Origin: Nitzschia sp. DOCU1 | Taxonomy: Eukaryota > Bacillariophyta > Bacillariophyceae > Bacillariales > Bacillariaceae | Assembly (NCBI GenBank): GCA_951394045.1 | Contig: OX595993.1 | Location: 744,001 to 808,000 of the forward strand | DNA length: 64,000 bases | Direction: 5' to 3' | In this document: positions 31,641-43,600 of the stretch, piece by piece | How the letters are laid out: every line of letters starts with the position of its first letter | How positions within the stretch are numbered: position 1 is the stretch's first letter | Translations under genes and position numbers: made by a program | The notes under the pieces: model-generated | The model's database searches: none | What the model saw: the letters and a program-made list of their open reading frames with translations, nothing else | What the model was told of the DNA's origin: nothing

Positions 31641-34600
31641 GGTCGGTGACGAGGTGGGCGCAGCGGGTGCACTGGGGGAGGGAGATGGCGTGTCGTTCCC
31701 GTTGCCGATCAACAAAATCGCAACACCTACTGCTCCGCCAGCTACCAAAAAGAGAACGAAACAACATTTGAACCAACCCATCCCACGTTTCTGCTTCACC
31801 GCCGAAGTACTGTCCGTCATCCTGCCAATGGCATACCCTTGTTCCACATCGAGAGGCTGCTGAGGGGAATTTTGAGCGGTGGATTCTTCCTCATCGGAGG
31901 CTTCTTCAATGCCACCCACGAATTTTGTTCCCGCCGCTGGCGGGAAGTCGGGGAGTGGCTTCGAAATTCCATGCTCGATGTCAACACTTTTGGAATCCGA
32001 GGATGTACTTTCTGATGACGATGAAGACTCCTTGGAGGATTTGGAGGAAGAGGCAGATGATGCGCTCTTCTCGGAACGGGTTTTGGTATCACTCGTCTTG
32101 GATGATTCCGATGAAGAGGGAGATGCTGTGCGCTTGTCCGAAGACCTCTTGGGTGTGCGCTTGTCGGAAGACCTTTTGGTACCATGATCATCAGTTGGCG
32201 CGTGTTCTTCCCTCATTTTAGTTGACTCAACAAAAGGGGGTGAAATAAAGCCCCCTTTGCCTTCTTCCATTTGGTCGAAGATTGAAGGTTTGTAAAGGTA
32301 CTCGGGCACGGCTTGTGTGGTTACGATTTGGACCACGGGGGATGACCAAAGCGGAACAGCATTTTCAAATGGCCCAACTTTGGGGGAGCGACCAGAGGAA
32401 GCATCCGAAGCTGAGCTAACAGGTTGAGGAGAGGCTGGGGTTACCGCAGGCGATCGGTACCAAGCAGCATACAATGCTGCCTTGTCTGGCTTCGGAGATG
32501 ACGCCTGCTTGCCGGGTGGTGCCCAATTCGAAGTGATGCTTGAAGATCGCGACGATGAAGGGGCCGTCACACTTGTTGACCTGGTATAGGTAGTCGGGTA
32601 ACGAGGCAATTCAATAATTGGCGGGTGTCGGCGATCCAACTTCTTCATTACTGGCGGGGCCCACGAAGATGGTGGAGCCCAGGTTGAGCTGACAGAAGTT
32701 TCGTCGCTGGTATCAAAGTAGTATGTTGTTCGTACAACAGGCTCGGCGGCTGGTGCAACTGAGATCTCGTTTGGTGGGTCGGGCCTCGGCTCTGATAGGT
32801 AGTCATTTGGCGCCACGCGCCGAATGTGCGAAAATGGGTTCCACTCGAACAGAGGTGCTGCCCACGAAGATGCCGACTTGCGCATTCGGCTGGCTTTGGA
32901 CAGTGTGTCTTCTTCAACGGCAGGTTGTGGTTTCTCCACGTACTCTGGAGCTTCATCCCATGAACGAAGCCTCTCATACGCTGTCATTATCCCTTTCCCA
33001 GCAAAGGATTTGTCATCCTCTTTCGACATTTGCGTTTGTGGCGATAAAACGCGGCCGTAGCCGTCTTCCTCCAAGATGTCATCAGGAAATGTTTTGGCTC
33101 GTGCTTTCACCATTTCCGCATTCTCGGCTTTTGGCACGCCAGGAAATCCGCTCTCCAGGTCTACGGCTTCGCCAGTGGCGAACGTTGAAGACTTTGAGGT
33201 TGAATTCTGCGACGACCCCCTAAGGGCTTCGAGGGCAGCCTTGGCCCTGCTAGACATTGTCGACCTGGACAATAGGCTTGCGATGCTGTAATCTGGGGCC
33301 GCGTTGTCCTCTCCGTTCAATGAGGTCCTTGTTTTCTTATTGCTGTCGCGTGCAGCAACCTCTTGGGTCTCGAGCGGTTGGGTTGTGCGGCTCGTGTGTT
33401 TTGATGCCGACTTACCTCGTGACGATCGGCTCGATCTCGACGACGACTCCTTCGATCCAATGCTACTAGAAGGTTTTGGTTTGGTGTCCTTCGTCGCGCT
33501 CTTTGACGAGGTCGCAGACAGCATGGTAGACCTGGAAGAGCCCGTTTCGTCGCGGGATCTTTCTTGCTCAGATGCTCTTATCTTGTCGCTTTTCCTTGAC
33601 TCCCTTCTGGCCTTGTCACTCCTCGATGACCTGGAGGGCTTGCTTGATCCAGAAGAGGATGCTCCTACAGAAACGTCACTTTGTTTCGAAGACTTGTCTT
33701 TTCGACGAGGACTCATCCCTAAAGACATCGCTGACGAATCGAAATCCATATCCAACGAGGAATCCAATACAGGCGCAGTGAAGTCAAGGGCCGGTGGAAC
33801 CCAGATACCATCGTCTGGCGTTGCAGCGCCTGTATCCTTCGCGCCGCCCTCTTCCTGCAGATACTGGTCAGCATCAGCCTCAATACCTTTCATGACACTT
33901 TCGAAGGTCGGAATCGTCGAGCCTGCAATGAAGCTCTCTTTCTTCGGTCTGTTTTTCTTCCTTGACGACCGCGACGATTTTGTTGACGATGAGCCCCCAG
34001 ATGAAGAACTTCCGGGTGACGAGTCCGACGACCGCGATGACGATGAGTCACTAGAACTTGAGGATTCGCCCTTCGTTGCCCCTTTTGCTGCCAACTTTTC
34101 GGCCTCTTCACCCTGTTGTCGAGCTTTGAGAGCAGCAGCTACCAAAGGTTTGTCAGGCGGTGGGCCCCTTGGCGCTTCGAACAAGTCACCGGATCCCAGA
34201 GAGTCAGCATCACTCTCGTGCCCTTCCTTCGGTTGATTCATAGCTGCCAGATGGACTGCTGCGGCCTCGGCATCTGCTTGCTTACGCGCTTTCAGCGCAG
34301 CGGCAACCAGTGGCTTGGCCGGTGGAGGGCCCTTCGGAGCTTCGAATAATTCCCCAGATCCGATAGAGTCGGCATCACTCTCGTGTTCTTTAATGGGCTG
34401 GTTCATGGCAGCAAGATGTTCTGGAGCCGAAACGGAAGTTGTCGACTCCCGCAACCTCGCACTCGTCCCCAAAGACATCGCTGACAAATCAAAATCCATA
34501 TTCGTCGAAGAATCCACTGCAGGCGCCATGAAGTCCAGAGGAGGTGGAACCCAGATTCCATCACCCAGGGTTCCATCTCCAGAATCTTTCGCTTTGTTCC

Positions 34601-37600
34601 TTAACGATTTTGCTGAGGACGAGCCATCAGATGTCGAACCGCTGGATAAAGAGCCTGGAGGTCGTGAGGGGTGTCCAGCGGACGAAGCCTCGCCTGAATT
34701 TGAATCTGCTGGTTTTTGACTAGTCGTACCCTTTTCCTCCCTTCTGACAGGACTTTTCGTTGTTTCTTTTTCCGATTCCTTCAGCTTTTCGGCCTTTTCG
34801 AAGTCTTGAAGATCCATGAGCTCATCGATAGACAAAGGCTCCCCAAGCATTTTTCGCGCGAACAAACCGAGAATGTAAAGGCGTTGTTCGTCGATTTCTT
34901 CGCCTTCGTCCTTGCGTTCCATCAATGCTTCAAACTCGTGTCTAAGCCTTCTTTCCCTACGCCTTTTCGGAAGAAAGGCGAGCAATTTCTCTTTTTCCTG
35001 CTCTTCTAAACTATCTCCGTTCTGCCATTTCTCAAATATATCCAATTTTTCAAGCCGCTCGTCGTCAAAGTCTTCTCCGCTGTCTTTCTGATCAAGCAAC
35101 TCGTCAAGTTCGTCTAATTCACCGGAAGAGAGACTAGAATCGTCGGCCTCACCAAAAGGTGGTAGCGACTTTTTCTCTTGCGATCGAGGGACAGACACAG
35201 ACGCCGTGCTCTCTCCTTCTGGCTCTTCCGAGGACTCAGAAAAATTCCTTTGTATGGGCGATGCTTCACCCGTCATTTTCGTCCCTTCTAGCACCGGTTC
35301 AGTGGGCAAAGACCAAAACTCGTCGCCCTCGGTGTTCGGTTTGTTGATCTTCGCACGTGCTGCCATGTACTCATCGCGGTTATCTTCAATGAGAGTAGAA
35401 ATATCCGGTGCAACCCAAACCTTGGATGAACTTGCTGAACCTGAAGAAGAGACCGACGACCTGGAAGAAGATTTTCTTGTCCGTATAATTTCTGCCTTTT
35501 TTAATTCTTCAGCCTGTTGTCGAGCTTTGAGCGCAGCAGCAACCAAAGGTTTGTCGGGAGGTGGGCCCTTTGGAGCTTCGAACAGCTCATCAGATCCCAA
35601 TGAGTCGGCATCGCTCTCGTGCTCCTCTTTCGGTTGATTCAGAGTGGCGAGATGTTCGGGTGCAACAGTGGACGACCTGGGTGAAGAGTCCGAAGATCGG
35701 GAAGAACGTCCAGAGGACGAGGCGTCATCCTTCTTTGGTGCAGTTTTTGCGGCTTTGTCGTGTGCGTCATCCTTCTTTGGTGTAGTTTTCGCGGCTCTTT
35801 CGGCCTCTTCAGCCTGTTGTCGAGCTTTGAGCGCAGCAGCAACCAAAGGTTTGTCGGGAGGTGGGCCCTTTGGAGCTTCGAACAGCTCATCAGATCCCAA
35901 TGAGTCGGCATCGCTCTCGTGCTCCTCTTTCGGTTGATTCAGAATGGCGAGATGTTCGGGTGCAACAGTGGACGACCTGGATGAAGAGTCCGAAGATCGG
36001 GAAGAACGTCCAGAGGACGAGGCGTCATCCTTCTTTGGTGCAGTTTTCGCGGCTCTTTCGGCCTCTTCAGCCTGTTGTCGAGCTTTGAGCGCAGCAGCAA
36101 CCAAAGGTTTGTCGGGAGGTGGACCCTTTGGAGCTTCGAACAGCTCACCAGATCCCAATGAGTCGGCATCGCTCTCGTGCTCCTCTTTCGGTTGATTCAG
36201 AGTGGCGAGATGTTCGGGTGCAACAGTGGACGACCTGGATGAAGAGTCCGAAGATCGGGAAGAACGTCCAGAGGACGAGGCGTCATCCTTCTTTGGTGCA
36301 GTTTTCGCGGCTCTTTCGGCCTCTTCAGCCTGTTTTCGAGCTTTGAGCGCAGCAGCAACCAAAGGTTTGTCGGGAGGTGGGCCCTTTGGAGCTTCGAACA
36401 GCTCATCAGATCCCAATGAGTCGGCATCGCTCTCGTGCTCCTCTTTCGGTTGATTCAGAGTGGCGAGATGTTCGCGTGCAACAGTGGACGACCTGGATGA
36501 AGAGCCCAAAGATCGCGAAGAACGTCCAGAGGACGAGGCGTCATCCTTCTTTGGTGTAGTTTTCGCGGCTCTTTCGGCCTCTTCAGCCTGTTGTCGAGCT
36601 TTGAGCGCAGCAGCAACCAAAGGTTTGTCGGGAGGTGGGCCCTTTGGAGCTTCGAACAGCTCATCAGATCCCAATGAGTCGGCATCGCTCTCGTGCTCCT
36701 CTTTCGGTTGATTCAGAGTGGCGAGATGTTCGGGTGCAACAGTGGACGACCTGGAGGAAAAGCCCGAAGATCGCGAAGAACGTCCAGAGGACGAGGCGTC
36801 ATCCTTCTTTGGTGTAGTTTTCGCGGCTCTTTCGGCCTCTTCAGCTTGTTGTCGAGCTTTGAGCGCAGCAGCAACCAAAGGTTTGTCGGGAGGTGGGCCC
36901 TTTGGAGCTTCGAACAGCTCATCAGATCCCAATGAGTCGGCATCGCTCTCGTGCTCCTCTTTCGGTTGATTCAGAATGGCGAGATGTTCGGGTGCAACAG
37001 TGGACGACCTGGAGGAAGAGCCCGAAGATCGCGAAGAACGTCCAGAGGACGAGGCGTCATCCTTCTTTGGTGCAGTTTTCGCGGCTCTTTCGGCCTCTTC
37101 AGCCTGTTGTCGAGCTTTGAGCGCAGCAGCAACCAAAGGTTTGTCGGGAGGTGGACCCTTTGGAGCTTCGAACAGCTCATCAGATCCCAATGAGTCGGCA
37201 TCGCTCTCGTGCTCCTCTTTCGGTTGATTCAGAGTGGCGAGATGTTCGGGTGCAACAGTGGACGACCTGGAGGAAAAGCCCGAAGATCGCGAAGAACGTC
37301 CAGAGGACGAGGCGTCATCCTTCTTTGGTGTAGTTTTCGCGGCTCTTTCGGCCTCTTCAGCTTGTTGTCGAGCTTTGAGCGCAGCGGCAACCAAAGGTTT
37401 GTCGGGAGGTGGGCCCTTTGGAGCTTCGAACAGCTCATCAGATCCCAATGAGTCGGCATCGCTCTCGTGCTCCTCTTTCGGTTGATTCAGAGTGGCGAGA
37501 TGTTCGGGTGCAACGGTGGACGACCTGGAGGAAGAGCCCGAAGATCGCGAAGAACGTCCAGAGGACGAGGCGTCATCCTTCTTTGGTGTAGTTTTCGCGG

Positions 37601-40600
37601 GTCTTTCGGCCTCTTCAGCCTGTTGTCGAGCTTTGAGCGCAGCAGCAACCAAAGGTTTGTCGGGAGGTGGGCCCTTTGGAGCTTCGAACAGCTCATCAGA
37701 TCCCAATGAGTCGGCATCGCTCTCGTGCTCCTCTTTCGGTTGATTCAGAATGGCGAGATGTTCGGGTGCAACAGTGGACGACCTGGATGAAGAGTCCGAA
37801 GATCGGGAAGAACGTCCAGAGGACGAGGCGTCATCCTTCTTTGGTGCAGTTTTCGCGGCTCTTTCGGCCTCTTCAGCCTGTTGTCGAGCTTTGAGCGCAG
37901 CAGCAACCAAAGGTTTGTCGGGAGGTGGACCCTTTGGAGCTTCGAACAGCTCATCAGATCCCAATGAGTCGGCATCGCTCTCGTGCTCCTCTTTCGGTTG
38001 ATTCAGAGTGGCGAGATGTTCGGGTGCAACAGTGGACGACCTGGATGAAGAGTCCGAAGATCGGGAAGAACGTCCAGAGGACGAGGCGTCATCCTTCTTT
38101 GGTGCAGTTTTCGCGGCTCTTTCGGCCTCTTCAGCCTGTTTTCGAGCTTTGAGCGCAGCAGCAACCAAAGGTTTGTCGGGAGGTGGGCCCTTTGGAGCTT
38201 CGAACAGCTCATCAGATCCCAATGAGTCGGCATCGCTCTCGTGCTCCTCTTTCGGTTGATTCAGAGTGGCGAGATGTTCGCGTGCAACAGTGGACGACCT
38301 GGATGAAGAGCCCAAAGATCGCGAAGAACGTCCAGAGGACGAGGCGTCATCCTTCTTTGGTGTAGTTTTCGCGGCTCTTTCGGCCTCTTCAGCCTGTTGT
38401 CGAGCTTTGAGCGCAGCAGCAACCAAAGGTTTGTCGGGAGGTGGGCCCTTTGGAGCTTCGAACAGCTCATCAGATCCCAATGAGTCGGCATCGCTCTCGT
38501 GCTCCTCTTTCGGTTGATTCAGAGTGGCGAGATGTTCGGGTGCAACAGTGGACGACCTGGAGGAAAAGCCCGAAGATCGCGAAGAACGTCCAGAGGACGA
38601 GGCGTCATCCTTCTTTGGTGTAGTTTTCGCGGCTCTTTCGGCCTCTTCAGCTTGTTGTCGAGCTTTGAGCGCAGCAGCAACCAAAGGTTTGTCGGGAGGT
38701 GGGCCCTTTGGAGCTTCGAACAGCTCACCAGATCCCAATGAGTCGGCATCGCTCTCGTGCTCCTCTTTCGGTTGATTCAGAGTGGCGAGATGTTCGGGTG
38801 CAACAGTGGACGACCTGGAGGAAGAGCCCGAAGATCGCGAAGAACGTCCAGAGGACGAGGCGTCATCCTTCTTTGGTGTAGTTTTCGCGGCTCTTTCGGC
38901 CTCTTCAGCCTGTTGTCGAGCTTTGAGCGCAGCAGCAACCAAAGGTTTGTCGGGAGGTGGGCCCTTTGGAGCTTCGAACAGCTCATCAGATCCCAATGAG
39001 TCGGCATCGCTCTCGTGCTCCTCTTTCGGTTGATTCAGAGTGGCGAGATGTTCGGGTGCAACAGTGGACGACCTGGAGGAAGATCGCGAAGAACGTCCAG
39101 AGGACGAGGCGTCATCCTTCTTTGGTGTAGTTTTCGCGGCTCTTTCGGCCTCTTCAGCTTGTTGTCGAGCTTTGAGCGCAGCAGCAACCAAAGGTTTGTC
39201 GGGAGGTGGGCCCTTTGGAGCTTCGAACAGCTCATCAGATCCCAATGAGTCGGCATCGCTCTCGTGCTCCTCTTTCGGTTGATTCAGAGTGGCGAGATGT
39301 TCGGGTGCAACGGTGGACGACCTGGAGGAAGAGCCCGAAGATCGCGAAGAACGTCCAGAGGACGAGGCGTCATCCTTCTTTGGTGTAGTTTTCGCGGCTC
39401 TTTCGGCCTCTTCAGCTTGTTGTCGAGCTTTGAGCGCAGCAGCAACCAAAGGTTTGTCGGGAGGTGGGCCCTTTGGAGCTTCGAACAGCTCATCAGATCC
39501 CAATGAGTCGGCATCGCTCTCGTGCTCCTCTTTCGGTTGATTCAGAGTGGCGAGATGTTCGGGTGCAACAGTGGACGACCTGGAGGAAGAGCCCGAAGAT
39601 CGCGAAGAACGTCCAGCGGACGAGGCGTCATCCTCCTTTGGTGTAGTTTTCGCGACTCTTTCGGCCTCTTCAGCCTGTTGTCGAGCTTTGAGCGCAGCAG
39701 CAACCAAAGGTTTGTCGGGAGGTGGGCCTTTTGGAGCTTCGAACAGCTCATCAGATCCCAATGAGTCGGCATCGCTCTCGTGCTCCTCTTTCGGTTGATT
39801 CAGAGTGTCGAGATGTTCGGGTGCAACAGTTGACGACCTGGATGAAGAGCCCGAAGATCGGGAAGAACGTCCCGAGGACGATGCATCATCCTTCTTAGGC
39901 GCAGTTTTCGCGGTTTTGTCGTGTGTGTTTTCCTCTATGCTCGATGGTGGGACGCCATGTTTCAGAAAGTGTTCGAGCGTGTTTTCTTCTTCTGGACTTA
40001 ATTGTTCTCCCAGCATTTTACGTCCAAACAAACCCAAACAATGCAATCGAGCCTCGTCAATCGCCTCACCTTCGTCTCGTCTTTCCAACAAATCCTGGAA
40101 TTCTTTTCGTAGACCCCTCTCGTGATTGCGCTTTGACCGAAATTGGGAAAGAGTCATGGCTTCGCCTTTGGTTAACTCTTCCCCGTTTTGCCACTTGTCG
40201 AAAGCGTCCAGCCCGTCCAACCGGTCTTCGTCGATGGTTTCGTCGTTGTCCTTACGGTCAACCAATTCATCCATTTCATCAATCTCACCGGACGACAGAC
40301 TTGAGTCGCTAGTTTCATCGAAAGGCGGGACTTGAACTGAAACAGCATGTGATTCCGGCAATTCTTCCTTCCGGGGGGCTTGGACCGTGCTTGTAGATAT
40401 CTTTGATTGCGAGTTCACCTCTGTTGCCGACGCGTTGTTGGGCTTAGAGCCAGCAGATTCACCAGGCTCAAGGCTTCCTACAACAACCGTTTTCTTGGGC
40501 ACAGAGTCTCGCTCTCCGCTACTTAAACTAGAGCGTTCGCTTGGCCTTGAATCCAATGACTCTTGAGAGGCTGGAGCAGCGACAAAATAGGCAGAGTCTG

Positions 40601-43600
40601 GAGGTGACCATACATTCTCCCCGTGATTGAAACTTTTGGAGCCTGCTGACCCAGAGTTAATAGAATCTTCGGATGTGGACGACGATGCCTGGCGTCTTTC
40701 TGACGACGGGGCAGCAAAATAAGACGAGTCTGGAGGCGACCACATATCAACGCCAAGTTCCTCGCTGTCGTCGGGCCTCGTGGACCGTGAAGAGCCCGAG
40801 CTGGCTGCGCTGTTCTCAGAATCAAAATCCGAAGGCTTGTTGATACCAGTAAAATACGACGAATCCGGGGGTGACCAATTACTCGAAATCTTTTCACGCT
40901 CCTCAGAGGTATTTGACGATGACGATTCGCTGCTGGAAGCCATATCGTCAGGTTCTCTTCGACCTTTTACAGAATCGTCGAAAAAAGTTGAATCCGGAGG
41001 CGACCAAACATGGGTTTCCTTCCCAGTTTCTTGTTCACCAACGCCTACCCGTCGTACATTATCCTTGGATAGCGAATCATCAAAAAATGAAGCTTCAGGT
41101 GGCACCCAAGATACCGGTGTAGTGGATGTTTCCTCGGCGTCATTCGGCATTTTATCTGCTTCGTCGAAGTAAGCAACGTCTGGTGGCTGCCATGTCAAAG
41201 CCCCTCCGTTAACATCACTTTCTTGGCTCCTGTCATCTCCGTCTTCGCCTGCGAAGAAAGCTTTGTTGGGTGGCTGCCAAGATATGTCATCCTTCTGGGT
41301 TTCTAGACCCTCCACTGATGATTTTGTTGTTTCCTCTCCTTGTCGCCTTGGCACATCGCCAAAGAAAGAAGCACGAGGGGCTTCCCAAGACAGGTTGTTG
41401 GCGTTGTCTCCAACAGAATGATCGGGCTGTGTTGGGCTAGTCGTCATTTGCATATTGGAAGGCGCTTCTTCGTCAAAAAATGATGATCTCGGAGGTTTCC
41501 AATACAATGCAGCAGGTCCTGCTTCGCCTTCAGAGATACCGTTCTCCTCAAAAGCTCCCGCGGAAGGTTGAATCCCCTCGCTCAGACTGTGGGAGCTGCT
41601 ACCCTCGCCCGAGTCACCCATTCCGAGCATCGACCAGACCTTGTTTGCTCCGCTAGCTCCCACTGAACTTATGACGCTATCAGTGGAAGTAGACAGATCA
41701 TCGTTGATCGATCGAGACTCGCTGCGTGCACTTGGTTCGTCTACCGTATCGAAAGTCGGCATCGCGTTATTTCTGTATTGAGATTGATCAAATGCGCTGG
41801 GATGCAGTTCGAATGCATCATGAGCGGGCTTGGTTGCTTCTCCGACGTTGTTGGTATCCTTGACATCGTCATTCATTGGCTCATTTCGCTTTCCGAAAAT
41901 CGACTTGAAAAAGCCTCTAACGGGCCCCGCCTTCTTCTCATCCCGCTCACGCATGCCTGAATCTGACTCATTGACTGGTTGTTGCTCTCCACTCGAGGCA
42001 ACTTCCCTCCCGGCGAACGACGATTCGTCGCCCACTGTCTTCGCCGCTATATCTACCTGCACAAGAGGAATGGACGCCATCGAATCTGAAGATCTACTCG
42101 ACGATGAAGAAGAAGAACTAGAGGACTGCATCATCTCGCCATGCTCTTCCTCGTCATTGTCACCTGCCAACCGAAGAAGTTCTTGTGCCCGTTTACGGGC
42201 GGCGGCGACGGGGTCTACAAGGTCTGTAGCTGTCGCCGCGCTAATGGACGACTTGCCAATATCGCCCCCGACATTCTTGGGCTTGAATTTCCCTCTATAT
42301 TTTTCGACATCGCTTCGTTGGGCCCTGAAAGCTTCAAGGTCGTCGGTTTCTTCATCATCCAGGTCCTCACCTCGCTGCCAGCGACTGAACAAATCGAGAT
42401 CATACAATCTATCTTCGTCCAGCGGCTCCCCGTTGGCCTCTTTGTCAAGGAGATCATTGAGTTCTTCGACTTCCCATGCAGAGAGCCTTGATTCGTTGCT
42501 ACGAACAGAATCCTCTTCCCTTGCAGCAAGCGAAGGAAGGAAAGCTTGTTTGTCATCCTGTCGAATACTCTCTTTAGTGCTGTCGCTGTCTGAGCCCGAA
42601 GACCAATCATACTCCCCCGGACCGATTCCAGCAGCAACAGCCGAATGCAACAGTTCTTCAGATCGAACTGAGTTGCTGCTGCTACTGCTGGTACCAATGT
42701 GCCGTAAATCATTTGGTAAAAAATTACCACGTTGGCCCTCGACGACGGGAGTTTGTGAGACAGGATATTCCAAGCGCAGGAGCTCAGATTCCTCTTGTTT
42801 TGACAGCGATTCGCCAAGCATCTTTTTCCCATATAGGCCCAAGAGATTAAGACGGTCCTCGTCGATATCCTCCCCGGAGTCACGACGGCGCAACAAATCT
42901 TCGAACTCCTTCCGGTACCCGCGCTCCTTCCGGCGTTTCTTCTTGAAAGCGTCAAGGTCGGCCTTCTCTTCATCGTCGAGTTCCTCTCCACTCTGCCACT
43001 TGTCGAACAAGTCAAGCTCGTAGAGTCGGTCTTCGTCGATGTCTTCGCCGTTCTCCTGCCGATCGAGTAAATCGTTTAACTCGTCGACCTCGCCAGACGA
43101 CAAACTAGAATCCTCTGATCCGGATTCGATTCCCATGCTCGCAGGAAGGATAGCATCGTCCTTTGATGCCGGCACCGGAGCGTCTGAAGGCATTCCCGTG
43201 GAAGAGCCCGAGGAAGAGCCCGAGGAAGATCTTTTTGACGATCCATGGGAGGATCGACTGGAAGATCCGCCTGACGAGGAGACCTCATCAGGGTGCCCGT
43301 CTTCCTCAATCTTGGCAAGCTTGGCTGCCGCCTCTGCCTGCTCCCTCGCCTTGATGGCGGCAGCTAGCAACGGCTTGTCGGGTGGTGGACCCTTGGGGGC
43401 ATCAAACAACTCCCCGGAACCCAACGAGTCTTCGTCACTCTCGTGCTCTTCGATCGGTTGATTCAGATTCGCCAAGTGCTGACCTTTCGTTGGATCGCCA
43501 CGCTTTAGTCTTGCCCTCTCCTCGGCCTCCGCCTGCTCCCTCGCCTTGATGGCCGCAGCCAGCAATGGCTTGTCGGGCGGTGGACCCTTGGGGGCATCAA

